Origin: Isoetes taiwanensis
Taxonomy: Eukaryota > Streptophyta > Lycopodiopsida > Isoetales > Isoetaceae
NCBI GenBank assembly: GCA_021234155.1
Contig: JAJEKV010000023.1
Location: 8,089,069-8,153,068 of the forward strand
Direction: 5' to 3'
DNA: 64,000 nucleotides
The translations under genes and the position numbers were made by a program. Below are positions 1-12,000 of the stretch, piece after piece. Below the pieces are notes generated by a model. It saw nothing but the letters and a program-made list of their open reading frames with translations, made no database searches and was not told the origin of the DNA. Positions within the stretch are counted from its first letter, which is position 1. Each line of letters begins with the position of its first letter.

Positions 1-118
1 ATATTATTAAGCATTTTTTCCAGATACCATCCACTAGTTTCACGGCACAATGCTTAGATTTTCTAGAAGAGCGATGAAAATATAAGCCATCATTTTTTTG
101 TTATTTCTCCATCCAGTG

Positions 119-345
119 CGCTTGTTGGCATGTCTGCACCAAATGTGTTGAGATTGAAGAGGCCTACAAGGTCTTTGAACAAGTGGCTTCACCACTGTTG
201 TTCATGTATCCAATGCTTTCAGATATTTAAAACCAATTAGTAGAGAAGCTATCTCGCCCTTTTATGAGATGACTGAATATGGTCTGGAACCACCAAACAT
301 TTTGATCTACGCCTTCATAAGTTGGGGAAAGCATGTACTTGCTAT
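119..345 (+). pseudogene. Decayed PPR-protein fragment
   Basis: Two short readable pieces in different frames look like consecutive pentatricopeptide repeats of an organellar RNA-binding protein. The first (from about 119) contains KCVEIEEAYKVFEQVASP, the usual 'KCG.IEEAYKVFEQ' end of an S or L motif. The second (from about 239) contains EAISPFYEMTEYGLEP, the second helix of a P motif with its LEP ending. A stop and a frame change separate them, and nothing readable precedes or follows. There is no start codon, so this is a relic rather than an exon of a working gene. PPR assignment is by motif wording only. Confidence 0.5.
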
Positions 346-2713
346 GCTCACATGCTCAATTCTCAACTTGCTCGGCCTATAATGTCGTGCTTCTATTCTA
401 TTCTATTCTATATTCTCGTAAGGTGCATCTGTATGTAATGACCCTCGGTGAGTTTTTCTTACACATGGTTCTTTCTTGCAGATTTCTTTGTATTCATAGG
501 AATTTAAGCTCTTAAATAGAAGAGTTCGGTTTTGTCCACTTCCATTAGATTTCTGGAGGTAGCAAACAAGCTACTACTTTTAAGCTAATTCTTCCAGTAG
601 CGCTCAAGGTACAATCTTCTTCTCATGCATTTAGAAGCAATTTGCATCTTCTTCCATTATGTGCATTATCTTCTGCCTTCATTTAATGAAACAACCCATT
701 AATGAATAGAGTTTACTGATATCTGCTAATGTAGGGTGAAGAGTTAGATGATTTGAATAGGACGCACTTAAGGACCTTCAAAACCATAATGTGCAAGCAC
801 TTACAAAGCTATGTTAAGCCAACGTAACTTATTCCTTCACTTTAGAATTCGGATGACCAAATTCTGCTATGGACAATGGATAATCTGAGATGGATATTAG
901 AATCCTGGCTAATATTTCATGCTTTAGCTGCTTCTAATTTTGTTCTCTAATGGGTGTAAAAGGCTTGCAGGTCTTTAGTGAAAAAAGTTAGTGGAGATTA
1001 AATTTGTATCTGAATATATAGGTTTCAACATCATGCTGCATTTGAGAATATGGAAGGGCAACTTGTACCACAGTTCTTACTATTCTTTGGTGTATAAAAT
1101 ATAAATTCAGGAAATAAATCACTCTTCATTTGAAGAAGAAAGATATCTTCAAATTGGTGTTATAGGAACAATATACATAGCTGCAACAGAACTAGTAGAT
1201 TGGAAAAGGCATTTGTGCTTTTAACGTTGTTCAAACAAGACTTGGGCCTCATCATCCAAGACAAGGCTGCAAGCTGCCTCAAGATAAAAGGTTGGCGCGA
1301 GTTAATGTAGTATCCTTTTTGTGCTTGCATTTTCGTTTTGGCAGCTGAAATCATGTTTCACATTTGGTATAATGTTGTATCATTGCAACAACATGCCACA
1401 ATGCACTTTTTTTTCAAAATGGCAATGGAACCCAATACTGTAAGAGTTAAGTGCACCATTGAAAATACTCGAAATGGCCACTCACTCATTGCCCCCGAGA
1501 TACGGGCAATATGGAGGTAGGTTCAGGAATTACAGATGCTGCTAAGATATGGAAATGCAAATCAACAAAAAAAACTGGTTGAAGCCCCTCGTAGAAGGAG
1601 ACATAGCATGGAGATTATTATATCATTAATGGAAGAAAGTGATGGACAAGTGGTGCAATGGATCCAAGGTGTGAAATGATTCCAAATACACGAAGGTAAC
1701 TTCTCAAGAAGGAGCCTCAGTAGCTGGATTTAAGCAGAACCTTAACATGTTTGAACTTTTCATATTGCTAAGTCATGGACAAATTACTTAGTATTCCTGA
1801 TTACTTATATGTTGCAAGAAAGTCCTCATGATATTTGGGCATTTCACAAATCTATTTTTCTTTCTATATGTATGGGCATCAGTTTCAAAGATAACCTTAT
1901 GTGATCATGATAGGGGAAAAGAGACGTATGCACCTACCCATAGACAACAGTCAATGATTCTAGTGGACATAAAACAATTGTTGATGCCCATTTCTGAAAA
2001 ATCTGACACCCATCTCACAAATTTAGATTCTGAAATTTTAGGATGTTGACACCAAATCTTCTCAGTTTTATAGCTTCAAAATCTAAACTAGCTTCTTGCT
2101 TCGCGTTCTGATTTTTGCCCTTGGTGTCTGTGTTCCCAAGCTGCAAAGAATAATAATCCATGTTCGAATAATTTGTACAAGCATTTGAATGAACCCATAT
2201 CCTATGTACTACTTTTATGGCAATATTGACTGGAAAAGGTAAGGGCCAGTGCATCTCATTTTGCCATTTTTCAACCCATTTATATCTTAATTTTCCTCAG
2301 AGTCTAAGGTATCTAGAAGAGGACACCAAAATATGAATAGAAATATGAAAGCAAAATGTAAAGAGCCATATATTGATGTCAATAAGTTGGAGAGGCACAT
2401 AACAAAGATGCATATATAGCAGCCATACTTACAGACTAGTAAGAACTTAAACGTCTCAACTTTGTATATATTTGCAACAACAAAAAGTTTTCTTGTTTGT
2501 CACATAATGTAAGATGCATAGAGTAATTTTAATTCTCTTCTAGTTTCAATAACTATCTAGCTAGAGAGAGTGATAAGCATTCATTCGCAACTTGGGATTT
2601 GAACCAAACACAACTATGGCTAGTAGTTTAGTGAATGCATATATTAGATGTGTGAGAAACTTTGATGAGATAAGTTCAACCTGATCCTGTGTATTCTTGT
2701 TACCTAAGACTAT
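346..2713. other. Gene-poor AT-rich stretch
   Basis: I see no supportable gene. ORFs here are 60-80 codons, have no recognisable motifs and overlap on both strands. A short TTCTA microsatellite lies near 391-412. A GGGATTTGAACC-like string near 2595 resembles a degenerate tRNA B box in reverse but has no tRNA around it. Confidence 0.5.
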
Positions 2714-3550
2714 TTATGTTAGATAACGAAATAGGATAAGACTTCTTTTGGAAATCAAGCAACAAGATCGGCCCCCACGACAGCTTTCTGTTCTTCTATT
2801 ACACTTAGTCACACATTCTAGGGAAAGATCCTTATGCACAAATATCAACATCCGAAGTGAAGTGGTGTTCCATTGAGCTGAATAAAAAAATGAGTAGAAT
2901 GACCCATCGAGGAACAAACTGATGAGCCCCAAAATGAGTGAAGAGGGGAACAAAATGATAAAACCCAAATGAGTAAACAACGAACACAACCCGGGGTCAG
3001 ACCACCTGATACATAAGATAATTGTGTACAATGACTTCAGGCCCCCACATAGAACATTCAGAAAGTTGTGTGACTTCACCCGTCCCTTGAATCTACTGCT
3101 TTGGGCAATCATTAATCCAATGCCCTTTGCCATGGCAATATATGCATGGATATTTGCTTGAACTTTTCTGGTTCTCCCGATGAGAATTACTATTAGAAAA
3201 TTTAGAGGATTTATTTCGAGAGAACCTAGCTTATTAGAATTATGTTTTGAAAAGAACATTCGGATCTGACCGCCTTTTCAACTCCAATTCAGGCTGAAGG
3301 GGAAGATTAGACAAGTTTTTCAGCTTAATTGGAATAGTATGTATCTCGAGCATACAACCTTTTTAGCTGATCTAGCGCTTCAGACAACAATTTGCAACCC
3401 CTGGTATGGCATTGAACTTCTGGTGATATAAGAACTTTCAAGAGACCCAAGTCTTTCATATTTTTTGATGAAAAATCCGCATCCAATATATCAAAAGAAT
3501 CATCAACAAACCCATCTATGCATGAAGAGATAGCCTTCAAACACATCAAT
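2714..3550 (-). mobile_element. Ty1/copia-type gag remnant with CCHC zinc knuckle
   Basis: Read on the minus strand, the piece around 3100-3150 encodes CIYCHGKGHWINDC, a perfect CX2CX4HX4C zinc knuckle, preceded by a Ser/Asn/Lys-rich linker. This is the layout of the nucleocapsid end of a retrotransposon Gag, most like Ty1/copia. The neighbouring minus-strand frame at 3325-3549 reads as an acidic/leucine-rich stretch compatible with the upstream Gag region, but in another frame. The long 181-codon ORF at 2714-3259 is a different frame from the zinc knuckle and is probably spurious. No protease, integrase, RT or LTR was found nearby, so this is a broken fragment. Confidence 0.6.
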
Positions 3551-5488
3551 GTAGTGATAATACGTATCTCTCTTCAAGATAGCATTTGGATTGTTAAATT
3601 TTATAGAATCCATCCCTGAAGATCTTATGACTTACCAAGCAGCACTAACAAAGATTATTGAGCTTTAGATGTCCTCCATGTACTATGATAGAACTACCAG
3701 AAGAACGTTTTGGCGGGCTGCATATGGATCTTGTCATCTCCACCAGGAGGGGCACATTTCAGACCTGAATAGTCCTTCTCAACAGGCCAATCTCTGAGAA
3801 GATTAAGCACCACTAGATGGCGTACTCAAAGAGCTTTCCAAGAAGCCCAAACACGCCCAAACCTGCCACCAGATGCAAAAGTTATGGCCAAAAGAAAATT
3901 GCAGCCAAACCCTAGCACCACCAAAAGAGGGCCGGGACTGTCAGGCGAGTTCTTTCCACCAAAACAGTACAAATCATACACCGACGAAAAGATCGTGCGA
4001 CGAGCTTTCTAACGAGCCCAAGAACACCCAAATCTGACACCGGAATCCCGAGTTATGAGCAAAAGAGCGGGGCTGAAACCCTAAGCGCCATCATGAGCGC
4101 CTCCCTAATCAATCTCTAATCTCCATAATCCATTCATTCATTGTTGCAGTTATAGATCTCATTCCCTCATGTTTTTAAAAAGCTCATATGCTAGACAACC
4201 ACCTGGATGGAGTTCTTCAAAAACTGGTAGCGCGATAACACGAGGGACGTTAAAAGATAGTTACATCTTTAAATTGCTTATTAGGTGATTGTTAACTAAT
4301 TTGTTATGGTCGTTGGTCTAGGTATTTGCGTGGCTCGTATCTGGATGTCATGGCAGCTATGGTCTTATCATAGATTGTGAATATTTAGCGATATTTCATG
4401 GGAAGTTGTGGTAAACAACCTCCCACCTAAGTTCCTATCGGAAATGGAAAGCAAGTTGTTATAAATCGTAGTCAATGTGGAATTTGGTCATGTTTTCACA
4501 AGGATCAATTTTACTAAAGGTTTGTCAAGCCTTGGTGTATATTTTACTAGTTCTTTGTGGGTCTTTAAGGCCACTTGAAAGACGAGGAAAAACTGCCACA
4601 CAAGGCAAGGGGAGCTACATGATGTAGGACGTGCAAATTGGACAATGCATTACTTTAAGGGCCAAATGCAACGAAGCTTCTATTCTTCTCCTTCTTGACA
4701 TTGTAGGCTAAAGTAGAGCAAATAAGGTGAAAGCTTCATGTTTCCTAATCAGTCCTAATCTTATTACTTGAGGATTTCAATCCTGGCGGCTTGGGCCCGT
4801 GGTTCGAGTCCACAGGAGCCTTGTAACCTAACAGATGGATTTCAAATTTAGTTGTACAATTGAAAAAGATCTCATGCTAAAAATAAGAGGTTTTCTTAGC
4901 ACTTTTGGGTTGGGTAGGTTTAGAACGAACATAAAATTCATAAAATCCGCGGGAGCAATTTTTTTCCCAATTCGAATCAAGACATTACGTGTGGCATTTT
5001 TATTTTCCGGAATGTGGGGTAAATATGCGGTCCACTTCGAAAGAATCAGTATATTTTTGGGAATGAGCCAAGGGAAGGCCAAGTCATGAGTTTTTTAGTA
5101 GAGTGTTGTAACACTTGAGATTTTTTTGTTAAAGGGGTTTTGTCTAAGAAAGACAGCAGAATGGCTAATTTGGGAGGAATGAAAGCATGGGACGGCGACA
5201 TGTTATAGCCACGGGCATATCCATGGTATATCCGTGTCTTTGACATGTTATAGCCCAGCCCAAAAAAAATTACACAGCGTGGACTCAGCGGTTTTTTTGC
5301 CATTTAAGGCTGGCTATATCATGCCCACATCCGACATTTACCGCGACGGTGAAAGCATGGGCCACATGACGTATTACATGTGCAAATGTCAATACATTAG
5401 CGAGGGCCAAGTGACTTGCACGATGCTTCTGAGATTCTGATTCGTGTATTTGGAGTATTTGGGCGATCCCCAATAAGGCACTCAAAAA
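3551..5488. other. Intergenic, no supported gene
   Basis: No gene is supported. Two nearly coextensive ORFs of 84 codons lie on opposite strands at 4828-5089. Neither resembles a known family, and one is probably the mirror of the other. A Pol III B-box-like site lies just before them. Near 5200-5255 the string GACATGTTATAGCC occurs twice, flanking a near-palindromic ATATCCATGGTATAT. Confidence 0.4.
4799..4813 (+). other. Pol III B-box-like T-arm (tRNA-derived?)
   Basis: GGTTCGAGTCC at 4801-4811 matches the B-box consensus GGTTCGANTCC exactly. It is enclosed by a GTGG/CCAC stem with a 7-nt loop, as in a tRNA T arm. No matching A box, anticodon arm or acceptor stem is evident upstream, so this is more likely a tRNA-derived SINE or pseudo-tRNA end than a tRNA gene. 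Confidence 0.35.
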
Positions 5489-7022
5489 ATGAAGCACATA
5501 TGCGGACTACATGGGCGCCGTATCTTGAGCTTGGGCGCCATAGCCACGCTGCTCATCCTCGCAGCAAAGCTTCTGCCTTTGGACCACTATTATGGCTTTT
5601 CCGCTTCATCGCCCACAAAGGTATATCCCATTACTCATCACCATTCTGCCTCTGTCCCATAACAGGATCATTCTGTTCTGCTCAATCCCGAATTAACGCT
5701 CATAATCCAGGGTTTTTTTTCCTGCTACCAATCCATGTTCTGTTCCATAAAACACAGGATTCTGTTCTCTCTGTTGATGATACGTTACTTGTCTGTTTTG
5801 TTCAGCTGTTCCACCACAGTACTAATAACACAGGAATCTGTTGTGCTTAATCCAGGAGCCCCTCGTAGCAATCTGCTTGATGGGCGGAGCTCGGCACTTC
5901 GAAATCACTGGCTACTCCTTGAGGAAATATGTGTTGGATCAGTACAAAAACGCTCACATATTTTTGCATTCTCCTCTTGACAAGGATACCTACAAGGTTC
6001 TCCTCATGGATGGAGATTCTAAGTTCGCTGCTGCTCGAGTTTTTACCCCTTACCATATCAACGAAACTGATGAGTACAAACGTCTCCTCAACCCCGTTGG
6101 CTCCCCCAATGGAATACAAGTTAGTCTCTGTGCACGATAAAAACCCTATTCTATTCTATTCTATTCTGTTCTTTTAACCTATTTTATAGTTCTATTCCAT
6201 CCTTCTAACCTTTCCTTGCCCCTTTGTTTCCCTACCCAGGGCCTCCTTCAATATTTCAACCTCGTCGAAGGTTGCTGGCAAATCATAACCAATTATGAAT
6301 CCCACCATCACATCCAATACGACTGGATCATCAGAACACGTATTGACACGTACTGGAATGGACCTCTTCCCCCTATTGCACATTTTTCTAGAGACTCTTA
6401 CACCATACCTTCAGGTTCCCATTTTGGTGGCATCAATGATAGACTTGGGGTTGGAAATCATTCGACTTCGAAATTAGCACTCGAGAGATTCAGTGCCATG
6501 TCTATTTTACGAGAAAAAGGATTTGTGAACATTCATTCAGAGCTTGCTTTTGTTAAGCAATTAGACATTGCTCATGTTAAGGTTGAGTTTCAACCTTTGC
6601 CTTTTTGCATTTTGAGTCATAGATTTTTTCCTTGGCCTCCAGGGAGGTGGGAGCCTCCCATAGTATCCATGAATTCTACTGGGGATTTAGGTGGTGCATA
6701 TTGTCGCCCATGTACACCTGCTTTGAGTGGACCAAGTGCAAACGCGTTTGTTGAAGGATTAGATAGATGGGCAGGTTGGTTTCCAAACCAAGGAAAGAAG
6801 GTGGAGTTATGTAGTGGTACTCAACCTCAATGGGAGCCACATTGGGAAAATATGGTAGATGAGATATTAGGTCATGACCTAGCTAAAGCTAGATGGAACA
6901 TAAACAACTTACCAATGGTTGACTGCGAATTAAATTTCTATGACTTCCAACACAAGTGGGATATTTGGGATGGTCCATCATTCCAGGAAATTTGTCTTCA
7001 ATACCGCAAGAGTCAAGAGTAG
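5489..7022 (+). CDS. DUF7796 glycosyltransferase-like type II membrane protein, paralogue A
   Basis: Three exons can be read with clean GT-AG borders, all in phase 0: 5489-5620, 5856-6119 and 6240-7022 (stop TAG), giving 392 residues. Introns are 235 and 120 bp. The start ATG gives a short basic N-terminus, then a hydrophobic segment at residues 12-31, a probable signal anchor for the Golgi or ER. The luminal part carries hallmarks of the plant DUF7796 family: VAICLMGGARHFEITG near residue 48, HSPLDKD, NPVGSPNGIQ, YDWIIRTRIDTYW, GGINDRLGVG and CRPCTPALSGPSA. The family is annotated as glycosyltransferase-like; donor and acceptor are unknown to me. The minus-strand gene at 14773-16086 is a close paralogue with the same exon plan, which supports this model. 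No convincing TATA box was seen upstream. Confidence 0.87.
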
Positions 7023-8745
7023 GAAGAGTATACCGCATGAGCGAAGAGAAGAGTATTCTTTTATGTGTCATGTGATTTGTATCTTGGCAAGCCAGACTCT
7101 TGAATTTGTCTATGATGGAGGGTGATTATAACACCACAAGTTTTGGTAGGGCCATAATTTAAAACTAATTTGTATATGGTGGGAGTAATCTAACACAAAT
7201 TGGAGGAATGTATGTAAAGTTTGCTCCCATTAAAAAATATAGGTATCTCATGTGAAGACCAACCACCTTTCCAACAATTCGAAACAAACTAATATGCATT
7301 TTTATTCAATATGCAAATATTATTGCATGCTTCCTATCCGGAAAAATACGTTATTTCACGTTATCTTTAGACAACATTCAAAGGTAGGTATATACCTAAC
7401 TAAAGAGCAACATGCGTTATTTTGTCTATGAAAAGGTTGACTGTAAACACCACTTTTGGTAGCTTTAAACTACTTGGTATCTACATAATTATATGCAGGT
7501 AAAGCAATCCTTTTTATATGCTGACCTTAATTTCACACCTTATGTTTACGGGAGCTAGGGTGCCTAATGAGCTATTAGTTTGAAAGGGATAATATCTTTT
7601 CTGCGTGACTGCCACCACAATAAGTTGATATTTGTTTTCATTGGATTTGTGTCCCACACCTGCATTTGTTTCTGCTAGTCCCATGCAAAAAAAAGACTTG
7701 ATTTAGAAAGTCGGTGCATCATATAAGCTTCTCAGTTGAGTTTTTAGTAGGCTTGATACAACAATTCCTCGTTTATATATGTTTAGATATGGTAATGTAG
7801 TAGTTTATATACATATTTGAATATTGGTCTTTAGCACCTTTTAAAAGAAATACTCTTTTTTCTAGTATCACATAGTTCGTCCCAATTTCAAAACGTATAA
7901 GATATCTATCTCATTTACATCCATTTTATTGATGATGCTAATATTATTTTACATCCTCTTATTCTGGAAGGGAGTCCAAGTCCAACCCCTAGGGAATTTA
8001 GGGGGTGTTTATTTGGATGTGTTTATCCTAAATAATGTGAAAAACTTTTGTGCAGTGATATGGTAATGCAACATGTTGTATGTGACTTCATAATGTCTTC
8101 TATCGTTTGGACTTTGTGGTATTGTGTGTTAGGATCCTTCTACTTTGATGCCAAAAGTAGGACTGATATTCTATGTATTATATATGTGTACTTCTACAAA
8201 GGTTGACCATGAGACACAAGTTTTGGTAGGGGTAAAGTATAAGGTGTTTGCAGAATTATATATGGTTAATACATCCTTTTTATACGGTGAGGTTAATTTC
8301 ACATTTTATGTTAAGCTTATGGAGTTATGGTACTGACACAACGTTAATGAGCTATTAGTTTGAAAGGATTTAATATAATATTTTCTGTCAACGTGCTAAT
8401 ATGACATGGCTCAGATTGGAAAGTATAAGGTATCCCATGTGAAGGAGAGACCAACCGCCTTTCAAGCTATATTTTTTAATTGAACATGCTAATAATTATC
8501 AAGTTCAATGTGTCCTATACAAGCATTGAGATGCTAACAGATGTTTTACAGTTTCACATGTAGCCTGTGGCTTTTCTCTTCTATCATTTTGACTTTGCGA
8601 CATTGTTCGCATTCTTTATTAGGATCATCTTACTCGAATTTAATGTTGTGCACTATTGTACTATTAATGAAGAAAACCTATGGGATATTACTAAACATGC
8701 AACTAAATGCTCATTACAAAAATAATAGCTTGTCATGATAGAAGT
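6800..8745 (+). repeat. Left arm of a large inverted duplication
   Basis: This stretch, from within the last exon of paralogue A through its 3' flank, recurs in inverted orientation at about 12985-14520. Matching landmarks include AATAGCTTGTCATGATAGAAG (first 20 nt compared) near 8725 against its complement near 12995. GTGAGGTTAATTTCACATTT near 8286 matches near 13740, and the last-exon sequence matches at 14292-14514. The copies are diverged with indels, so the duplication is not recent. Within this arm, 7450-7620 and 8215-8400 are also direct repeats of each other (shared TAATGAGCTATTAGTTTGAA). Confidence 0.7.
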
Positions 8746-8889
8746 TTGTTATAGATAAATGTAGGTCAAGATAGCTTTACCCCAGATTTGTATATCCCGG
8801 AGCCAAAAAAACAACAAAAAAAAAGACATGTCGGATCCCTTGCCTATCCCTTACGGTGCCCGTTATATGGTGTTTGTGCATTTTTGTAT
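7023..8889. other. 3' flank of paralogue A, no further gene
   Basis: AT-rich non-coding sequence. It holds the direct repeat pair (about 7450-7620 and 8215-8400) and most of the inverted-duplication left arm. No ORF with recognisable content. Confidence 0.5.
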
Positions 8890-9000
8890 ATAAGAATGGC
8901 CCCATGGTCTAAATTCCGTGGGGGAAACATTTGCCGACGCGCGGCAGCGGGGAGGCAAATGTTGACCCCGCGGAATTTAGCCGTGGGGCCATTCTTATAA
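8890..9000. repeat. 111-bp foldback (MITE-like or hairpin element)
   Basis: Left arm 8890-8936 (starting TATAAGAATGGCCCCATGG) and right arm 8955-9000 (ending CCGTGGGGCCATTCTTATA) are near-perfect reverse complements over about 46 bp. They are separated by an 18-nt GC-rich loop, 8937-8954. Similarity stops at the arm ends. Such a compact foldback fits a small MITE or foldback element, or a hairpin able to form double-stranded RNA. No flanking target-site duplication was convincing. Confidence 0.8.
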
Positions 9001-11787
9001 CGTGAATGTTAAGCTGTCATTTTTTCTGACGTGTCATCCAGTTGGCGATGACATGGAAATCTTTATTGAAAAAATTTGGACGGACCATTTTCTATCTCTT
9101 CCATTCTGAACGGCGCCAGGCCATGGCTATGGCGTTCTGAACGGCGCCAAGCCATTTTCGAAGGTGCTGAGGCATTTTGAGACTTTTTTTATGGCGCTGC
9201 ATGAATTTTGAAGGCGCTAGGTGTTGTGGAGATGATCATCGATCCATTTTTATGTTTTTTGTTAGATTTTCTTGCATGTTAATAAATCTCGCTTGCAGCT
9301 GGTGTGGCGATGGCTCTTGCTGAGTTTCTGAGGTTGTTGCCGAGTTCTATAGTTTCTTAACGAGTTCTGGAGGTTTTTTGAGCTTCTCTGCGAGTTTTTC
9401 GGCTTCTTGGCAAGTTTCAGGGATTTCATACAGATATGATGAAGAGTTAGGTTTGGAGTTAGAACTGATTTTTGATCAGCGACCATTTTACAGCTTTGTT
9501 CTGTTTTTTCATCTAATGATGATTTTCTGATCTATGGACCTCTTTAACTTGTGTGATCTAGTGTTGATTTTCATTGTTGTAACTCTTGTATCAATGAAAT
9601 GAAGGTTTTTACTGTAAATTCAGTGTGATAACTTGTTTTTGATTGATTTCACTAAGAATGTAAGGTGAAATTTAGAATGCAAAGCAAATAGTTTAGAATG
9701 TAAGGTGAAATTTAGAATGTTAGGTAAAATGTTTAGAATGTGAGGTAAAAAACTGAGAATGTGTGGTAAAAGGAAAAAAACCAATTGAGTCAAACATTCC
9801 CTAAAAGAATTAGAGCCACGTCGCAATACAGCAGTGGTGGAGAGGTCAGAAAAAATGATAGCTTACATTTACGGTGGGTGGGGGAAAGTAATTTATCACG
9901 AATGCATCTTGGCAATCCTTCATTTGAGAGACCACTGTGTCCTCCCCCTTGCAGGGATCCAACATATCCATATATACGGGGTCCCTCGGCATTGTCCTAC
10001 AGAGTCCATTATCAGACCCCTCGTTATGCCGGACATGGCAGGCAGTTAATCTCCACCACATGCTGGTCAATCCCATCCGTCATTCAAGTTACCATGCTCT
10101 GGGATAACCGTCACGATCCATAATGTAGAGATCCTCACAGTCAACCCGCCACTAGGAATGCCACATAGACACTCTCGGAGTACATTGTCGGTATCTCATC
10201 CCCAGCGACTGGATCCCCTTGGCTATGACCTCTGCCAGGAACCTCCCGAATGACGATCCCAGAGGCAAGGTCTTGGAGGTTGGTTTCAAGGCTAGCAATA
10301 CATAACGATGGGCTTGTATTCCAGGTGATTCTGGCAGGTGATGTTCAAGCTGAGGGTGACGCAAAAATGTTTGATTTGACCTTGTCCTCTAAAATTCGAT
10401 TCATAAACAAAGTAATTTATACTTTAAGATATATGATGGTACGATACTCTAGGATATGCTCCCGAAAGGCTGAGCTACACTGATAAGATCTTGGAGGATG
10501 GATACAAGCACTGAATCATGACAGATCCATGTCAATACAAAGGTCCTTTTAGAAGACCCTCCCTTCCATCGTTGTTAGAGATAAAACCTCTATCTAACGG
10601 CTTATCTCAATTGGGATTTCCAGGAGATTGAATGGTTCCTGTCTCCTCTGGTCATACTTCTTTCTATGCCTCTCGTTCGCTAGGAACGATTCTGGCCTTG
10701 GAATTCAAGCTGTGAAGGGAACATGTATGGATATGGAGTGTGTATGCATCTGCAATATTTATGCAATTGTTTAGTCTGAATAAGAATACGTGTCTACTCG
10801 TGAAAATGCAGCTTCATGCAAGCATTCACATTGAAGAGCCTCTAGACGGAATTATCAATCACAACAAAATTTTATGGACCGCTAAGAAGCATTCCGTTCC
10901 AGGCAGGGGGAAAATGGTTGTCATGATATCATACATTCCAGGCAACCCGGTAGATGACTTTGTCCTTGAGGAGCAGATGTTTGGAGATGCTCCTTGTAAT
11001 TTCTACTTGAGAAGCTCTCAACCTCAAAAGCATCATGCCTGATTTGAAGAAGAATTTCTACTTGACAATAAAGAGATATGCTTTTATTTTAGCAAATGCC
11101 TGAGGTCCTTAGTGTGAGGATGCAAAAGCAGTTCTGACTTGGATCAACATGGAACTCTTGGAACAGGTATTGTCGCATATATAGGCCTTAGGACCACTCA
11201 ACAAAGACTCATGTAATTCAGGCAGGACCACTTCCTCCAAGTAGACGGAGGAAAAGGGTTGAGAGGGGAGGGGGTGTGAGGAGGGATTGTAGATGCCATG
11301 TTATGGCAAGGCAATTGTATCTTTTTCCACAATACTCAAAGATAACACATTACTAGTTTAATCACATAAACCAGAAATGTGATGTGCCCCACAGTCTGCT
11401 GCTTGATCCTTAAATGTTTGAGATTTAGGTTTGCCACATGGGTGTTACAAAAGAAGAGAAGTAGGATTCGTCTAAAGCTTATGCTCTACCACACTTCTCA
11501 AAGTATCGTGAACATGGACCAAGAGAGTTGGAACTTGAAATGCTCGATGAAAGGCAAAGAAAGTTTGACTACGAATGACATGCTGCCCAACATTTACAAC
11601 GTCGAGAAGAGTGTCGCTCGAGACATTTGGAAGCTGCATGCCGATCTTCCTACTAGCATTCATATATGGGCTAGATTGGACGTAGAGAGTGTGTTCATCC
11701 ACCAACGAGATTCCTTATTCCAACTAGGTGTAGTGACTCCTATCCAAAGAGACGTTTCTATTAGTTGAGAATCTTAGTTCTATTGAT
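9001..11787. other. Intergenic with low-complexity repeats, no supported gene
   Basis: The motif TTCTGAACGGCGCCA occurs twice near 9103-9150 with related GGCGCT strings to about 9225. A degenerate tandem repeat of about 20 bp (TTTAGAATGTAAGGTGAAA and variants) runs from about 9650 to 9775. ORFs at 9785-10123, 10250-10483, 10740-11042 and 11379-11768 (up to 129 codons) have no motif I recognise. Some may be eroded retroelement sequence. Confidence 0.4.
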
Positions 11788-12000
11788 GTGATTGATGGAC
11801 ATGAGATCTTCTCGGGCGCAGTCACAGAATGTATTGCACCTCTTCAGGTTTTGTACAAGGGCGCTTCTTGTAGCATTTCCTTCAATCTCAAAGCTAGCCC
11901 ACACGTGCCAGTAGTCTTGGGTCTCCCCTGGCTCGAGTTGCATAATCCTCGAAATGATTGGCATTCTAGATCTTTCCTCTTTGCTGATTCTAGATCTAGT
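11764..12000 (+). mobile_element. Ty3/gypsy-type aspartic protease remnant
   Basis: The plus-strand reading includes IDGHEIFSGAVTECIAPLQV and then VPVVLGLPWLELHNPRNDW. The second string matches the 'ILGLPWLxxHNPxIDW' C-terminal signature of Ty3/gypsy (Metaviridae-like) retropepsins. The upstream catalytic D-S/T-G motif is not readable in this frame, and the reverse transcriptase that should follow is absent. The ORF runs on to 12117 without similarity. I read it as an isolated, inactive fragment of a retrotransposon pol. Confidence 0.7.

Noticed and set aside
2714-3259. 181-codon minus-strand ORF
   Set aside because: It overlaps the gag remnant in a different frame from the CCHC zinc knuckle, so it is an out-of-frame shadow.
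4828-5089. Paired sense/antisense 84-codon ORFs
   Set aside because: Mirror ORFs of similar length arise from one strand's codon bias. Neither has a recognisable domain, and the stretch lacks gene context.
5416-5850. 144-codon ORF over exon 1 and intron 1 of paralogue A
   Set aside because: Wrong frame. The homologous exon of paralogue B shows that the frame starting at ATG 5489 is correct.
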